A DNA stretch of 64,000 bases from Massilia antarctica (GTDB taxonomy: Bacteria > Pseudomonadota > Gammaproteobacteria > Burkholderiales > Burkholderiaceae_D), in assembly GCF_015689335.1 (NCBI RefSeq), contig NZ_CP065053.1:1798001-1862000 (forward strand), given 5' to 3'. The position numbers and the translations under genes are program-made. The notes under the pieces were generated by a model, which searched no databases, was not told the origin of the DNA, and saw nothing but the letters and a program-made list of their open reading frames with translations. Below, piece after piece: positions 30,584-39,801 of this stretch. Positions within the stretch are counted from its first letter, which is position 1. Each line of letters starts with the position of its first letter.

Positions 30584-31212
30584 TACGTCTTTCTCACTTC
30601 ATCGATCAGCAAATGGCGCGAACTGCGCTCTTTTTCATGGGGTGGGAACTGGCTGCAGGCGGTGTCGAGCAGGTCGACCGCCAGGGTCAGGCATATCCGG
30701 TCGCGTGTCGACAGCGTCTGCTCCAGGGGCTTGCCGATGATCTCGCGGATGATCATCGTCGCCAGTTCCTTGGATGCGATTTCCTCCGGTAAGCCGGTTT
30801 TGGTGCACAAGCCGTAGGTGCCGTCCAGGAAGTGGCGCCACTCTTCGCGCAGGTGCTGTTCCAGGCCCGCGCCCAGCTTGGGGTTGTCGGTGCACAGGCC
30901 GGCGGCCTTCAGTTGCCCGAGGCGAGCGCGGTAGCGCTCGGCGAATCCTTGATAGGCCTCGCCCTCGCCGCCCAGCGAGTGCAACAGCCCGATCCACGAG
31001 GCGTAGCCCTTGGCGTAATAGTCGAGCTGCGTATGTTCCTGGTGGGTGCCGAAGAAGGAGTCGCAGCTCACGTCAAGGCGCAGCCGATAGGATGCGCGCG
31101 GCATCATCGCGCGCTGCTGCAGCGCCGCCAGCTCGTCCGCGTCGATGCCGGACACCGCCAGCAGCTGTTCCTCGGTGAAAAAGCAATCGCTCAGGTATCG
31201 GATCAGTTCCAT
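30574..31212 (-). CDS. DUF6058-like protein
   Basis: The 212-residue soluble protein starts MELIRYLSDCFFTEEQLLAV and looks alpha-helical throughout. I recall similar sequences being named DUF6058 natural product biosynthesis proteins, but I cannot confirm that here, and no biosynthetic genes lie nearby. It has no signal peptide or membrane segment. It is convergent with ftrA, overlapping by 10 bp, and divergent from the ArsR-type regulator. Confidence 0.6.
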   Translation of the reverse strand: MELIRYLSDCFFTEEQLLAVSGIDADELAALQQRAMMPRASYRLRLDVSCDSFFGTHQEHTQLDYYAKGYASWIGLLHSLGGEGEAYQGFAERYRARLGQLKAAGLCTDNPKLGAGLEQHLREEWRHFLDGTYGLCTKTGLPEEIASKELATMIIREIIGKPLEQTLSTRDRICLTLAVDLLDTACSQFPPHEKERSSRHLLIDEVRKTYQL

Positions 31213-31287
31213 GGCCGCTCTTTCATTGGTCGATACGGCCTACTATACAAGCTTGTGCGTCCTGCACGGTTCGGCTACCATCGAACC

Positions 31288-31965
31288 ATGAAAGACGGCC
31301 CCAACATTATTGGCATCGCCGCCCTGATCGGCGACCACGCGCGCGCGGAAGTGCTGAGCGCGCTCATGTCGGGCATGGCCCTCACCGCCACCGAACTGGC
31401 CGACATCGCCGGCGTCACCAAGCAGACCATCAGCGCCCACCTGGCCAAACTGGTCGACGCCGGCCTGCTCGCGGTGGAAGCCCAGGGCCGCCACCGCTAC
31501 TTCCGCCTGGCCGACGACGATGTGGCGCGGCTGCTCGAATCGCTCATGAATGTCGCCTTTCGCACCGGCGCGCTGCGGCTGCGTTCCAGCCCGCGCGAGC
31601 CGGCCCTGCGCAAGGCGCGCGTGTGCTACGACCATCTGGCCGGCGAACTCGGTGTGCTGGTGTACGAGCGCCTGCTGGCGCATGGCGCCTTCATTCCCGA
31701 TGCGGATGGCTTGGGCCTGACCGGCGCCGGCAGCGCCATGATCGAGGCGATCGGCGTCGATCCGGCAGCGGCGGCCGGCACGCGGCGCACCTTTTGCCGC
31801 ACCTGTCTGGACTGGAGCGAGCGCCGCCATCACCTGGCCGGCGCGCTTGGCGACGCGCTGCTGGCACGCTTCGAGGAACTGGGGTGGGCCAGGCGCTCGC
31901 TCGATTCGCGCGTGGTCGCGTTCAGCGATGCCGGCGAACAGGCGCTGCGCGTCTGGCTGGCCTAG
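31288..31965 (+). CDS. ArsR-type winged-helix transcriptional regulator
   Basis: The 225-residue protein has an N-terminal ArsR HTH: LIGDHARAEVLSALMSGMAL and ELADIAGVTKQTISAHLAKL, with the wing GLLAVEAQGRHRYFRLAD. The C-terminal 130 residues contain Cys/His-rich RKARVCYDHLAGELGV and RRTFCRTCLDWSERRHH, which could bind a metal or haem. The longer C-terminal half distinguishes it from short metal-sensing ArsR proteins. It overlaps the convergent pabBC gene by 4 bp at the shared CTAG. Confidence 0.85.
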   Translation: MKDGPNIIGIAALIGDHARAEVLSALMSGMALTATELADIAGVTKQTISAHLAKLVDAGLLAVEAQGRHRYFRLADDDVARLLESLMNVAFRTGALRLRSSPREPALRKARVCYDHLAGELGVLVYERLLAHGAFIPDADGLGLTGAGSAMIEAIGVDPAAAAGTRRTFCRTCLDWSERRHHLAGALGDALLARFEELGWARRSLDSRVVAFSDAGEQALRVWLA

Positions 31966-33770
31966 GCCAGCACCGCCATCATCGGCCCGCGCAGCGCATT
32001 GCAGACCATCAGCCCGGTGGCGCGCTCCAGCATTGCGCGCGTGACGATGCCTTCTTCGGCATCCCACTGCGCATCGGCCAGCACCAGCGCGCGCATGATC
32101 CCGGGCAGCAGGCCGCAGCCCAGGGCAGGGGTGCGCCAGCGGCCGTCGACCTGGACGAACACATTGCTGCGGCCTCCTTCGGTCAGTTCTCCGCGCTCGT
32201 TAAAGAACAGCATATCGAACGCGCCTTGCGTCTCGGCTGCGCGCCAGGCCGCATCGTAGCGCGTGCGCACGCTGGTTTTGTGGCGCAGGAACAGGTCCTC
32301 GGCGTGCGTTGCGTCGTCTGCCAGCAGCACGCGCACCGGTTGCGCCAGCGCCGCCAGCGCGCCGCTTTGGACCTTGAACGCCCCGGCGGGGCCGAGCGCG
32401 AGCCGCACGCGCGAGGCTATCCCGGGCGCCAGCGCGGCGCAGGCGGCGTCCAGCGCGGCATGCGCCGCGGCGGCGTCGAACGCAAAGCCGAAATAGCGCG
32501 CCGATCCCGCCATGCGTGCCAGGTGCAGGGCGCGGTGGCGGCAGCCATCTTCGCGCGTGGCGTGCAGGGTTTCGAACACCTCGATCTCATTTTGCAGGCC
32601 GGTCAGGAAGCGCGCCTTGAGCTGGCATTCGGCATATTCGTCGGCCGCGTCGCTGTCGTACACGATGCCGGCGCCCACGCCCATTTCGCCGCGCCGCGTG
32701 CCTGCGCGCTCCGCCTGCAAGGTCAATGTGCGGATCGGCACCGACAGGCAAAAGTCGCCCATCGCTCCGGCCGCGGGCGATGGATCGAACCAGCCGATGG
32801 CGCCCGTGTAGACGCCGCGCGCGGCCGGTTCGAGCTCGCGGATGATTTCCATCGCGCGCCGCTTGGGCGCGCCGGTGATCGAGCCGCACGGGTACAGGGC
32901 GGCGAAGATGCCGGCCAGGGTGGCGTCCGGGCGCAGGCGGGCGCGCACGGTGGACGTCATTTGCAGCACGCTGGCAAAGCGCTGCACGTCGAACAGCGCC
33001 CGCACCTCGACGCTGCCGGTGACGGCCACTCTTCCGAGATCGTTGCGCAGCAGGTCGACGATCATCAGGTTTTCGGCGCGGTTCTTGGGGTCGGCCGCCA
33101 GCGCGCCGGCGCGGCGCGCATTGTCGGCATCGTCGTCGCTGGCGGGGGCGGTGCCTTTCATGGGGCGCGCGAGCAGTTCTCCTCCCTGATGGCGCACGAA
33201 CAGTTCGGGCGAGAGCGAGAGCACGGCGCCGCCGTCGGGCAGGGCGATCAGGGCGCCGTAGGGCACCGGCTGGCGCGCGCGCAGGCGGGCATACAGCGCG
33301 TGCGGCGCGCCGAAGGCGTCGAAGTGCAGGCGGTAGGTGTAGTTGACCTGGTAGGTGTCGCCGGCGGCGATGTAGTCATGGATGCGTGCCAAGGCGTCGC
33401 TGAACGCGGCCTGGTCGACGTTGGCGCACACGTTGGCGATGCCGGCCGGGCCATCCTGCGCCGCCGCTTGCGCGGACAGCCAGGCTGTCACCTCGCTCAA
33501 CGACAAGCGGGTGCAGGTGTCGAACAGCAGCAGCTGCGCCAGCGGACCGGTGGCATGGTGCGTGCCGATGCCGAGCAGGTGTCCGCCCAGTTCATAAGCG
33601 AGTACCGCCACCGCATGCAGGCCGCGCTCGAGCGCCGCCTGCAGCTGCGCCAGCAGGTCCGGCCAGGTGCCTGGGTCGTCGCAGCGCAAGGTGCCCGCAT
33701 GGTTTGTGTACAGGCGCGAGCCGGCGCCGGTGGCGTCGTCGAGCAGGGCGAAGCAGGGCGCGGCGTTCAT
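31962..33770 (-). CDS. pabB: Aminodeoxychorismate synthase component I fused to aminodeoxychorismate lyase
   Basis: This 602-residue protein joins two folate-pathway enzymes that make p-aminobenzoate from chorismate. Residues 1 to about 370 are PabB: the chorismate-binding core includes MKGTAPAS, LMIVDLLRNDLGRVA and GSITGAPKRRAMEIIRELE. The C-terminal part is PabC, a PLP fold IV lyase with FFNERGELTEGGRSNVFVQV and GLLPGIMRALVL. The Lys of PIKGT-type chorismate sites is Met-Lys-Gly-Thr here, as in PabB. The start ATG at 33770 follows slmA by 13 bases in the same direction. Confidence 0.93.
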   Translation of the reverse strand: MNAAPCFALLDDATGAGSRLYTNHAGTLRCDDPGTWPDLLAQLQAALERGLHAVAVLAYELGGHLLGIGTHHATGPLAQLLLFDTCTRLSLSEVTAWLSAQAAAQDGPAGIANVCANVDQAAFSDALARIHDYIAAGDTYQVNYTYRLHFDAFGAPHALYARLRARQPVPYGALIALPDGGAVLSLSPELFVRHQGGELLARPMKGTAPASDDDADNARRAGALAADPKNRAENLMIVDLLRNDLGRVAVTGSVEVRALFDVQRFASVLQMTSTVRARLRPDATLAGIFAALYPCGSITGAPKRRAMEIIRELEPAARGVYTGAIGWFDPSPAAGAMGDFCLSVPIRTLTLQAERAGTRRGEMGVGAGIVYDSDAADEYAECQLKARFLTGLQNEIEVFETLHATREDGCRHRALHLARMAGSARYFGFAFDAAAAHAALDAACAALAPGIASRVRLALGPAGAFKVQSGALAALAQPVRVLLADDATHAEDLFLRHKTSVRTRYDAAWRAAETQGAFDMLFFNERGELTEGGRSNVFVQVDGRWRTPALGCGLLPGIMRALVLADAQWDAEEGIVTRAMLERATGLMVCNALRGPMMAVLA

Positions 33771-33783
33771 CGCTGTAAAGGCG

Positions 33784-34362
33784 TCAGGCCGCCAGCAGCA
33801 GGGAAATCTGCAGGGCCGTGCCCTCGGTCGGGTTGTGGCGGAAACCGCTCTTGGCGTAGCGGTGCCAGCGCCCGACCACATAGCTCACCAGCAGGCTGGC
33901 GCGGGCGGCGACATCGGCTTCCTGGCCGTGGCCCTGGGTGACGGCCAGGCGCAGCGACTGCTTGCACGCCAGTTCGACCTTGTCGTAGAACTGGTTCATG
34001 CGCAGTTGCAGGCGCTCGTCTTCGTTGACCAGGGCGTCGCCGATCAGCACCCGGGTCATGCCGGGATTATTGGCCGCGAAGCCGAGCAGCATCTGCAGCA
34101 CGGCATGGGCCTGGTCGACGCCGCCCTGTTCGTTTGCGGCGATCTGGTTAATCAGGCCGAAGACGCTCGATTCGATGAATTCGATCAAGCCTTCGAACAT
34201 CTGCGCCTTGCTGGCGAAGTGGCGGTACAGCGCCGCTTCGGATACGTCCAGCCGTGCTGCCAGTGCCGCCGTGGTGATTTTCTCGCCTTTGGGCTGCTCC
34301 AGCATGGTGGCCAGAGCCTGGAGGATTTGCAGCTTGCGCTGGCCCGGCTTGGTGCTTGCCAT
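33784..34362 (-). CDS. slmA: Nucleoid occlusion factor SlmA
   Basis: SlmA is a TetR-fold DNA-binding protein that blocks FtsZ ring assembly over unsegregated DNA. The 192-residue protein has the HTH ITTAALAARLDVSEAALYRH and FASKAQMFEGLIEFIE, close to the classical SlmA sequence. It follows the HAD nucleotidase and precedes pabBC on the same strand. The argB-nucleotidase-slmA neighbourhood is conserved in betaproteobacteria, here with two genes inserted. Confidence 0.92.
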   Translation of the reverse strand: MASTKPGQRKLQILQALATMLEQPKGEKITTAALAARLDVSEAALYRHFASKAQMFEGLIEFIESSVFGLINQIAANEQGGVDQAHAVLQMLLGFAANNPGMTRVLIGDALVNEDERLQLRMNQFYDKVELACKQSLRLAVTQGHGQEADVAARASLLVSYVVGRWHRYAKSGFRHNPTEGTALQISLLLAA

Positions 34363-34390
34363 GTGTTCTCGATGAGGTGGGTTGACGATG

Positions 34391-35119
34391 TCAGCGCAGT
34401 CGATTCATGCATCTAGGCAACTGAAGCACGGATTTTACTTTGACATCGACATAAGCGGGGCGTTTTAACTTTTTTGGCAACGGCGCAACACTGATCGGGT
34501 CGGCCATGCGCAGGTATTGGGTGACCCAGGCGGTGCGCATGCCGACCTGCTTGGCGGTGCGCAGGTTGGCCAGGGTGTCTTCGACCAGGATGCAGCGTTG
34601 CGCGGCCACGCCGTGCTTGCGCAGCAGGCGCCGCAGCATCAGCTTGGATGGCTTGGGCCGCAGCTTGCCGTGCACGTGCATGTTTTCGATGGCGATGTGA
34701 TGGCTGAAGTGGCGCCGCAGTCCCAGGTGGCGCATGACGTCGGTCGAGTAGCGGGTCGGCGCATTGGTCAGCAGGATTTTTTGCCCCGGCAGGCGCTTGA
34801 GCAGGCGCGCCAGGCCGCGCTCGTAGCGGATCAGGTCTTCCAGCCGCTCGATCTGGTGGGTTTCGTGCAAAAAGTCGGCGGCGCTGACCTGATGGTGCTT
34901 GATCATCCCGAGCAGGGTGGCGCCGTAGCGTTTCCAGTAGTCGAGGCGGGCGGCGTTGACCACGTCGGCGCTGGCGGGGGTGGCGCCGTCGCCCAGCACG
35001 CGCGCCATGAACACGTTCATGTTGGCGGTGATGGTGGGGAAAATCGCGTGCGAGGCGTTGTGCAAGGTATTGTCGAGATCAAACAACCAGAGCGGGGCGG
35101 AGCGGGTAAGATTGGACAC
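34391..35119 (-). CDS. HAD-superfamily pyrimidine 5'-nucleotidase
   Basis: The 242-residue protein has the HAD motifs: LWLFDLDNTLHN (motif I, nucleophile Asp), KILLTNAPTRY (motif II), the KPSK lysine (motif III), and ILVEDTLANLRTAKQVGM (motif IV). It resembles pyrimidine 5'-nucleotidases of the SDT1/PHM8 type, which dephosphorylate UMP and CMP. Two starts are possible: GTG at 35119 (MSNLTRSAPLWLFD), used here, or ATG at 35164, which would add 15 hydrophobic residues and overlap the divergent promoter. It leads into slmA and pabBC. Confidence 0.88.
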   Translation of the reverse strand: MSNLTRSAPLWLFDLDNTLHNASHAIFPTITANMNVFMARVLGDGATPASADVVNAARLDYWKRYGATLLGMIKHHQVSAADFLHETHQIERLEDLIRYERGLARLLKRLPGQKILLTNAPTRYSTDVMRHLGLRRHFSHHIAIENMHVHGKLRPKPSKLMLRRLLRKHGVAAQRCILVEDTLANLRTAKQVGMRTAWVTQYLRMADPISVAPLPKKLKRPAYVDVKVKSVLQLPRCMNRLR

Positions 35120-35167
35120 AGGGGACCTGAATAAAAACGCGATAGCGAACCAACAAGGAAACATGGC

Positions 35168-36058
35168 ATGAGACGTCCGATTATAGTGGTGTTCCTTAGT
35201 TTGCTGATGCTGGCCCTGCCGGCGGCCTGGGGCGCCGAGCGCGGCGCGCTGTTCAAGATCAGCGGCAGCGGCCACACGATGTATTTGTTCGGCACCATGC
35301 ATGTGGGGCTGCCCGGGTTCTATCCGCTCGAACCGCGCATCGTCGGCGCCGTGGAGGACGCCTCGGTGCTGGCGCTGGAAGTCGACCTGCTGCAGGATCC
35401 GGCCAGGCTGCGCGCGGTGATGCAGACGCACGCCTTGCTCGATCCGGGCAAGCCTGGCTTCCAGGATCGCTCGCCGGCCTTTCGCCAGCGCGTGGAACAG
35501 GCCTTGAAAAAAGCCAAGATCGATCCGGCCGCGGTGGCGCGTTTCAAGCCGTGGCTGGTGGCGACCACCCTGACCCTGGCCGAGTATGCTTCCGAGGGTT
35601 ACCAGGCCGAGCTGGCGGTCGACCTCAAGCTGGCGCAGATGGCGCGCGCCAGCAAGGTGCCGGTGATCGAGCTCGAATCGATCAGCGCCCAGTTCGCGAT
35701 GTTCGACCGGCTCGGCCTGGAAGAGCAGTGGAAGTTCCTGGAAGAGAGCGTGGACATGATGGAGAACGGCAAGCAGCGCGCCGAAATGCGCCAGATCGTC
35801 GATGCCTGGGCGTCGGCGGACAAGGCCGGGCTCGATGCAGTGGCGGCCAAGGTCGAGAGCGACACCAGCGTGTCCGGCAAATTCATGCAAAAAATTCTGT
35901 TGGACGAACGCAACGGCCCCTTGGCGGACAAGCTGGCCGCGTTGCTGGTCAAGCAGGACAAGAGCGTGGCGGCAATCGGGGTATTGCATCTGATCGGCAA
36001 GAACAGCGTACCGGCATTGCTGGGCGCGCGCGGATTGACGGTCGAGCGGGTGTACTGA
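35168..36058 (+). CDS. TraB/GumN family protein
   Basis: The 296-residue protein has a signal peptide (cleavage near AAWG-AER) and the TraB/GumN pattern: LFKISGSGHTMYLFGTMHVG at the N-terminus, the GYQAELAVD segment in the middle and VAAIGVLHLIGKNSVPALL at the C-terminus, with the conserved Gly-x-x-His pairs. Related proteins (TIKI/TraB) are thought to be metal-dependent proteases, but bacterial members are poorly defined. It is divergent from the nucleotidase, and followed by tRNA-Thr on the opposite strand. Confidence 0.85.
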   Translation: MRRPIIVVFLSLLMLALPAAWGAERGALFKISGSGHTMYLFGTMHVGLPGFYPLEPRIVGAVEDASVLALEVDLLQDPARLRAVMQTHALLDPGKPGFQDRSPAFRQRVEQALKKAKIDPAAVARFKPWLVATTLTLAEYASEGYQAELAVDLKLAQMARASKVPVIELESISAQFAMFDRLGLEEQWKFLEESVDMMENGKQRAEMRQIVDAWASADKAGLDAVAAKVESDTSVSGKFMQKILLDERNGPLADKLAALLVKQDKSVAAIGVLHLIGKNSVPALLGARGLTVERVY

Positions 36059-36083
36059 TAGTGGGAGGGTAGCGCGGGAGGAA

Positions 36084-36158
<75 letters not shown>

Positions 36159-36192
36159 GGTACTGTTGGCGGCTGATGCCGCCACAAAAATT

Positions 36193-37119
36193 TTAGTGCG
36201 ACCGGATCATAGTGCCAAAAGCTTGTTCGGTCAAGACTTCGAGCAGCAAAGAGTGCTCAATTCGTCCGTCGATGATGTGAACCGTGTTCACGCCCGACTT
36301 GGCCGCATCCAGCGCCGATGAAATTTTAGGCAGCATGCCGCCAGAAATGGTGCCGTCGGCGAACATCTCGTCGATCTCGCGTGCCGACAGGTCGGTCACG
36401 AGCTTGCCTTTTTTATCTTGCACGCCGGCGATGTTGGTCATCATGATCAGCTTTTCGGCTTTCAGGATTTCCGCGATCTTGCCTGCGACGACGTCGGCAT
36501 TGATGTTGTAGGCCTGGCCATCCTGGCCGAAGCCGATGGGCGAAATGATCGGGATGAAGGCATCGTCCTGCAGCGCCTTGACCACGGCCGGATTGATGGC
36601 GTCGATTTCGCCGACAAAGCCGATGTCGAGGAACTCGCCTGGGTTTTCCTTGTCGGGCATGGCCATCTTGCGCGCACGGATCAGGCCGCCGTCCTTGCCG
36701 GTCAGGCCGACGGCCTGGCCGCCGTAGTGGTTAATCAGCATCACGATGTCTTGCTGGACTTCGCCGCCGAGTACCCATTCGACCACTTCCATGGTTTCTT
36801 CATCGGTGATGCGCATGCCTTGCACGAAGCTGCCTTGCTTGCCGATTTTTTTCAGGGCGTTGTCGATTTGCGGACCGCCGCCGTGTACCACGACCGGGTT
36901 CATGCCGACCAGCTTGAGCAGGATGACGTCGCGCGCGAAGCCGTGCTTGAGGCGCTCGTCGGTCATCGCATTGCCGCCGTATTTGATGACAATGGTCTTG
37001 CCATGGAAATTGCGGATATACGGCAGTGCCTCGGCCAGGATCTGCGCCTTGATCTGCGGGGAAACCGCGGTCAGGTCGTCTTGATGGTCGGTCTTCAGTT
37101 TGGGCAAAGGAGCGGTCAT
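36193..37119 (-). CDS. argB: Acetylglutamate kinase
   Basis: ArgB phosphorylates N-acetylglutamate in arginine biosynthesis. The 308-residue protein has the kinase motifs: [11 protein letters not shown] at the N-terminus, [11 protein letters not shown] (glycine loop), [14 protein letters not shown] and [11 protein letters not shown]. The N-terminal extension with a PLPKLK segment is typical of proteobacterial, arginine-sensitive ArgB. I use the ATG at 37119 (MTAPLPKLK); upstream in-frame starts add a 30-residue leader unlike the family. Confidence 0.96.
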   Translation of the reverse strand: MTAPLPKLKTDHQDDLTAVSPQIKAQILAEALPYIRNFHGKTIVIKYGGNAMTDERLKHGFARDVILLKLVGMNPVVVHGGGPQIDNALKKIGKQGSFVQGMRITDEETMEVVEWVLGGEVQQDIVMLINHYGGQAVGLTGKDGGLIRARKMAMPDKENPGEFLDIGFVGEIDAINPAVVKALQDDAFIPIISPIGFGQDGQAYNINADVVAGKIAEILKAEKLIMMTNIAGVQDKKGKLVTDLSAREIDEMFADGTISGGMLPKISSALDAAKSGVNTVHIIDGRIEHSLLLEVLTEQAFGTMIRSH

Positions 37120-37371
37120 GGCGGGTCCGGGAAAAGAAATTTTGCGGGATTTTACAGGCAACTGGGAGAAGCTTGTGGGCATTATAGGGCTATCTTGTTG
37201 TATTTTCATTTTTGATCCGTTAGGCTGGCCTTAAATGAATCCCATCCGCCCTTTACCTCCTTTTTGCGGCGCTGGTGGCCGCGCATCAATTGATCAGGAA
37301 ATGCCCATGAATGGCAGCGCCCGCACTTGTCTTTTCCCATTGTGGCTGACCTCGCCGGAAAGCGGCGCGCC

Positions 37372-37587
37372 ATGAGTACCTGCAGCCGCTGTGGGGCGCA
37401 ATTCGGCTGCGCCATGGCCGATGGCACCGCAGGGCCGTGCTGGTGCACGGAACTGCCGCCGGTGGTGGCGGTGCCGGTCGAGGGCGGCGCGGCTGCTTGC
37501 TGGTGTCCGGCTTGCCTCAAGGCGCATATCGAGGCGCGGAAGGATTCCAGGGATCAGCCTGCGCCCGATAGCTACTCCCGTTCCTGA
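37372..37587 (+). CDS. Small cysteine-rich CWC-type protein
   Basis: The 71-residue protein has eight cysteines arranged as CSRCGAQFGC, CWC and CWCPACL, the pattern of the cysteine-rich CWC family, probably a zinc-binding fold. Function is not known. I use the ATG at 37372 (MSTCSRCG); an earlier TTG would add 15 residues. The last 16 bp overlap the convergent gene on the other strand. Confidence 0.75.
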   Translation: MSTCSRCGAQFGCAMADGTAGPCWCTELPPVVAVPVEGGAAACWCPACLKAHIEARKDSRDQPAPDSYSRS

Positions 37588-38151
37588 GGCGCGGACGGTG
37601 TGAAAACGGGTTCTCCCAACGCCGGCTTGTGCGCGGGGTTGGCGCCGATGCCGACGGCCTTCTCGGTTGTTGCCGTCAATTTTGCCAGTCCCACATAGCC
37701 AGTCAGAATCGATCCGACAATGGCCGCCAATGCCGGACTGGAGACAAACGCGGTTCCGATATCCTTCATCCATCCTCCGATCGTTTTCTTTTCGTCCAGT
37801 TGGATCTGGATTCGTTGCAGGCTCGACGTTACATTGGTATCAAGTGCGGCAAACTTCTCTGCCAGCTCGGATTGGCTGACTTTGATGGCAAGCGTTGCCA
37901 TTTTTTCGCTTAATACTTCCTGCAGGAACTCCGCGGCCACAAGCTCGCCCTGCTGCTTCAAGCTCGCGATGTTCGCAGGTAGCATTTGTATCTGCACAAA
38001 CGATTTTTCTTCACTCGCATCAGGTTGGCGTGAATAGGTCGCATGAAAGTGCGCGCGCCATTTCGATCTTCATGCGTTTATAAACGACATAGGCCAAGGC
38101 GCCGGGAACGTCATCCGGTCCCGAAATGAGCGTTGTGTAAACTTGCGTCAT
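37572..38151 (-). pseudogene. Frameshifted membrane-anchored protein of unknown function
   Basis: The first 43 codons (38151-38020) read MTQVYTTLISGPDDVPGALA then YVVYKRMKIEMARALS and stop at TGA 38022-38020. A second frame, reading RAHFHATYSRQPDASEEKSF and then VQIQMLPANIASLKQQGELV, continues without a break to 37572. It holds a helical segment and one membrane helix (ALAAIVGSILTGYVGLAKL). The two frames join at a GC dinucleotide run (38051-38058); adding one GC unit restores a single frame of about 194 codons. The layout, PDD..ALAY..YKR.KIE then a helical arm and a membrane helix, resembles a family I have seen but cannot name. As sequenced only the C-terminal part could start separately, from GTG 37997. 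The change may be real or a sequence error. Confidence 0.65.
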
Positions 38152-38342
38152 TTGCTTCTCGCAGCGATCTTCACGCTGGCGATGATTCCTGCCTGTTTCA
38201 TTTCGTGCGAGGTAAAGCGCACCGATTTGAGGATTTCCTGGCTGCGTGGAGAGAGCGGTGATGTGGTCGCGGCGTTGCTGGACATTTTTGCCACAACACG
38301 TCGTAGGTCTTCTTCGGAAATAGTCGTCAGGAATGCCAACAT
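38148..38342 (-). CDS. Small protein of unknown function, upstream partner of the frameshifted gene
   Basis: The 64-residue protein (MLAFLTTISEEDLRRVVAKM ... AARSK) is basic, probably helical, and matches no family I recognise. Support for it being real is its stop codon, which overlaps the next start as ATGA (38151-38148), a sign of translational coupling. GGGGGTT lies 3-9 bases before its ATG as a weak ribosome site. With the next gene it would form a two-gene unit. The opposite-strand frame across this region lacks such support. Confidence 0.5.
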   Translation of the reverse strand: MLAFLTTISEEDLRRVVAKMSSNAATTSPLSPRSQEILKSVRFTSHEMKQAGIIASVKIAARSK

Positions 38343-38482
38343 GGGAACCCCCGCACTGGTCGATATTGGTAAGACCGCACGAACGTGTTCAAGTTCCCAC
38401 TTCCCGCTAGCGCACGATGGAGGCGCGTCGAAGGCTGATGGGATTATCTGCCTAAAATTCTGTCAGTACCAAGGAGTCAATC

Positions 38483-38913
38483 ATGGCTGGCCTGTATGAA
38501 ATGGACGTGCTTGCCTGGTCGATCGAACAGGCGAGGCTGTTGCGCGAACGCCGGTGGTCCGCGCTCGATATTGAGAATCTTGCCGAGGAGATCGAGGACG
38601 TGGGCAATAGCGTGCGGCACGAACTGGGCAGCAGGATAGCGGCGCTGATTGCTGCCCTGCCCAAATGGCAGTTTCAGCCTGAGCTACGCAGCGACAACTG
38701 GCGTGCGTTGATCGACGTGCAGCGCGACACGATCACCCGTCGGCTCGGCAGAGTGCCAAGTCTCATCAGCGCGCTGACCGAAGAGGATTGGCTGAAAGAG
38801 ATCTGGAACGACGCGCTGGTACTTGCCATCAAGGACACCGGCCTGCATGCGTTTCCGGATACGCCCCCTGGACCAGCGCGCAGATACTGGCCCCGGCGTT
38901 TGTGCCGGCTTAA
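38483..38913 (+). pseudogene. DUF29 family protein, frameshifted near the C-terminus
   Basis: The ATG at 38483 has an AAGGAG site and encodes MAGLYEMDVLAWSIEQARLL, WSALDIENLAEEIEDVGNSV and so on, the DUF29 pattern. Near the end it reads FPDTPPGPARR and runs on out of family until 39187. Adding one C to the five-C run at 38864-38868 restores FPDTPPWTSAQILAPAFVPA and a TAA at 38911-38913. This gives exactly 143 residues, the same length and ending as the intact paralogue at 39802 (FPRRCPWTLVQVLAEHFLPD). The protein is small, acidic and soluble; DUF29 has no known function. The frameshift is either true decay or a homopolymer sequencing error. Confidence 0.8.
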
Positions 38914-38968
38914 ACGAATAACTATCCCATCGTCATTGCACGATGACGCACCATGCGTGACTGCATGG

Positions 38969-39601
38969 CTAACAAAAAACGATTGCCGTCTTATGTTCGA
39001 TGCTCAATCGGGCTGCTTCGTACAGTGCCAGCCAGGCGCACAGTTCCCGGTAGAGGCCGTGCTTGCAGCTGACGAGCTCGTTTATGCGCGCGGCTTCCCT
39101 GTCCGTCAGGGCCTTGTTGACCAGCTCGACGCCGATAGCGGGAGCGACCACGATCAGCTCCTCAAGCAAGCGATAGGAGGATCCTAATATGCCGCCGGGC
39201 AGCTCATCATGAAAAGCCGGGTAGTCGAACTCGACAGGAACATACAAACCTTCCGCATCGGAGTGGCAGATCAGATGGCTTTCCAACGGGTCCAGCTGCG
39301 CTTCCAGGGCCGGATCGGATGCGGGATCGGTATCGTCAGGCAGGGGTGTGGCGATCCAGGCGGAATCGGCTATCCGATGAGCGTACGCATAGCGCAGGAA
39401 ATGGAGATAGGAATACGGAAAACCCCGGATGCCGGAGCGGTTGTCGAGCTTGTCAATGCGCTCGGGCTCCGCATGGACCGGCGCGCCGACGGAGGCGAGG
39501 CAAGCATTGACGGCGAGTAGCTCTGCACGGAAAGAGTCGGCGTGCTCGTCACCGTCTTTTTTCAGTTCAGCCAGCATGCCGATCGCTATTGCCAGTCCCA
39601 T
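38969..39601 (-). CDS. Unrecognised 210-residue protein
   Basis: The protein starts MGLAIAIGMLAELKKDGDEH and is acidic and mostly soluble; the first ten residues are hydrophobic but too short for a membrane helix. A conserved-looking RGFPYSYLHFLRYAYAH segment follows near residue 58. I do not recognise the family. It lies between two DUF29 genes on the opposite strand; the frameshifted one's read-through (to 39187) would run antisense to it. It has no partner on its own strand. Confidence 0.6.
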   Translation of the reverse strand: MGLAIAIGMLAELKKDGDEHADSFRAELLAVNACLASVGAPVHAEPERIDKLDNRSGIRGFPYSYLHFLRYAYAHRIADSAWIATPLPDDTDPASDPALEAQLDPLESHLICHSDAEGLYVPVEFDYPAFHDELPGGILGSSYRLLEELIVVAPAIGVELVNKALTDREAARINELVSCKHGLYRELCAWLALYEAARLSIEHKTAIVFC

Positions 39602-39801
39602 GCGGTATCCAGTTCCCTATCGAGATCAATGTGACAGAATAACATCGTAGCCTGCCCTTAAAGAAACGTTGCCTCCAGCGCTAGCGGCACATCGGCATCA
39701 CTTGCGCCACTATCGTCTCATGGGGCTGGCATTTTCAGCCGTGCCGGGCTCGCTTGGGCTTACCATAAGCACATGGACTGGGCTTTGAACAGGAGTGGTC
39801 A

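Noticed and set aside
38143..38499. Plus-strand frame opposite the 64-residue gene, with a signal-peptide-like start
   Set aside because: No ribosome binding site, it overlaps the DUF29 start, and the minus-strand pair has better coupling evidence.
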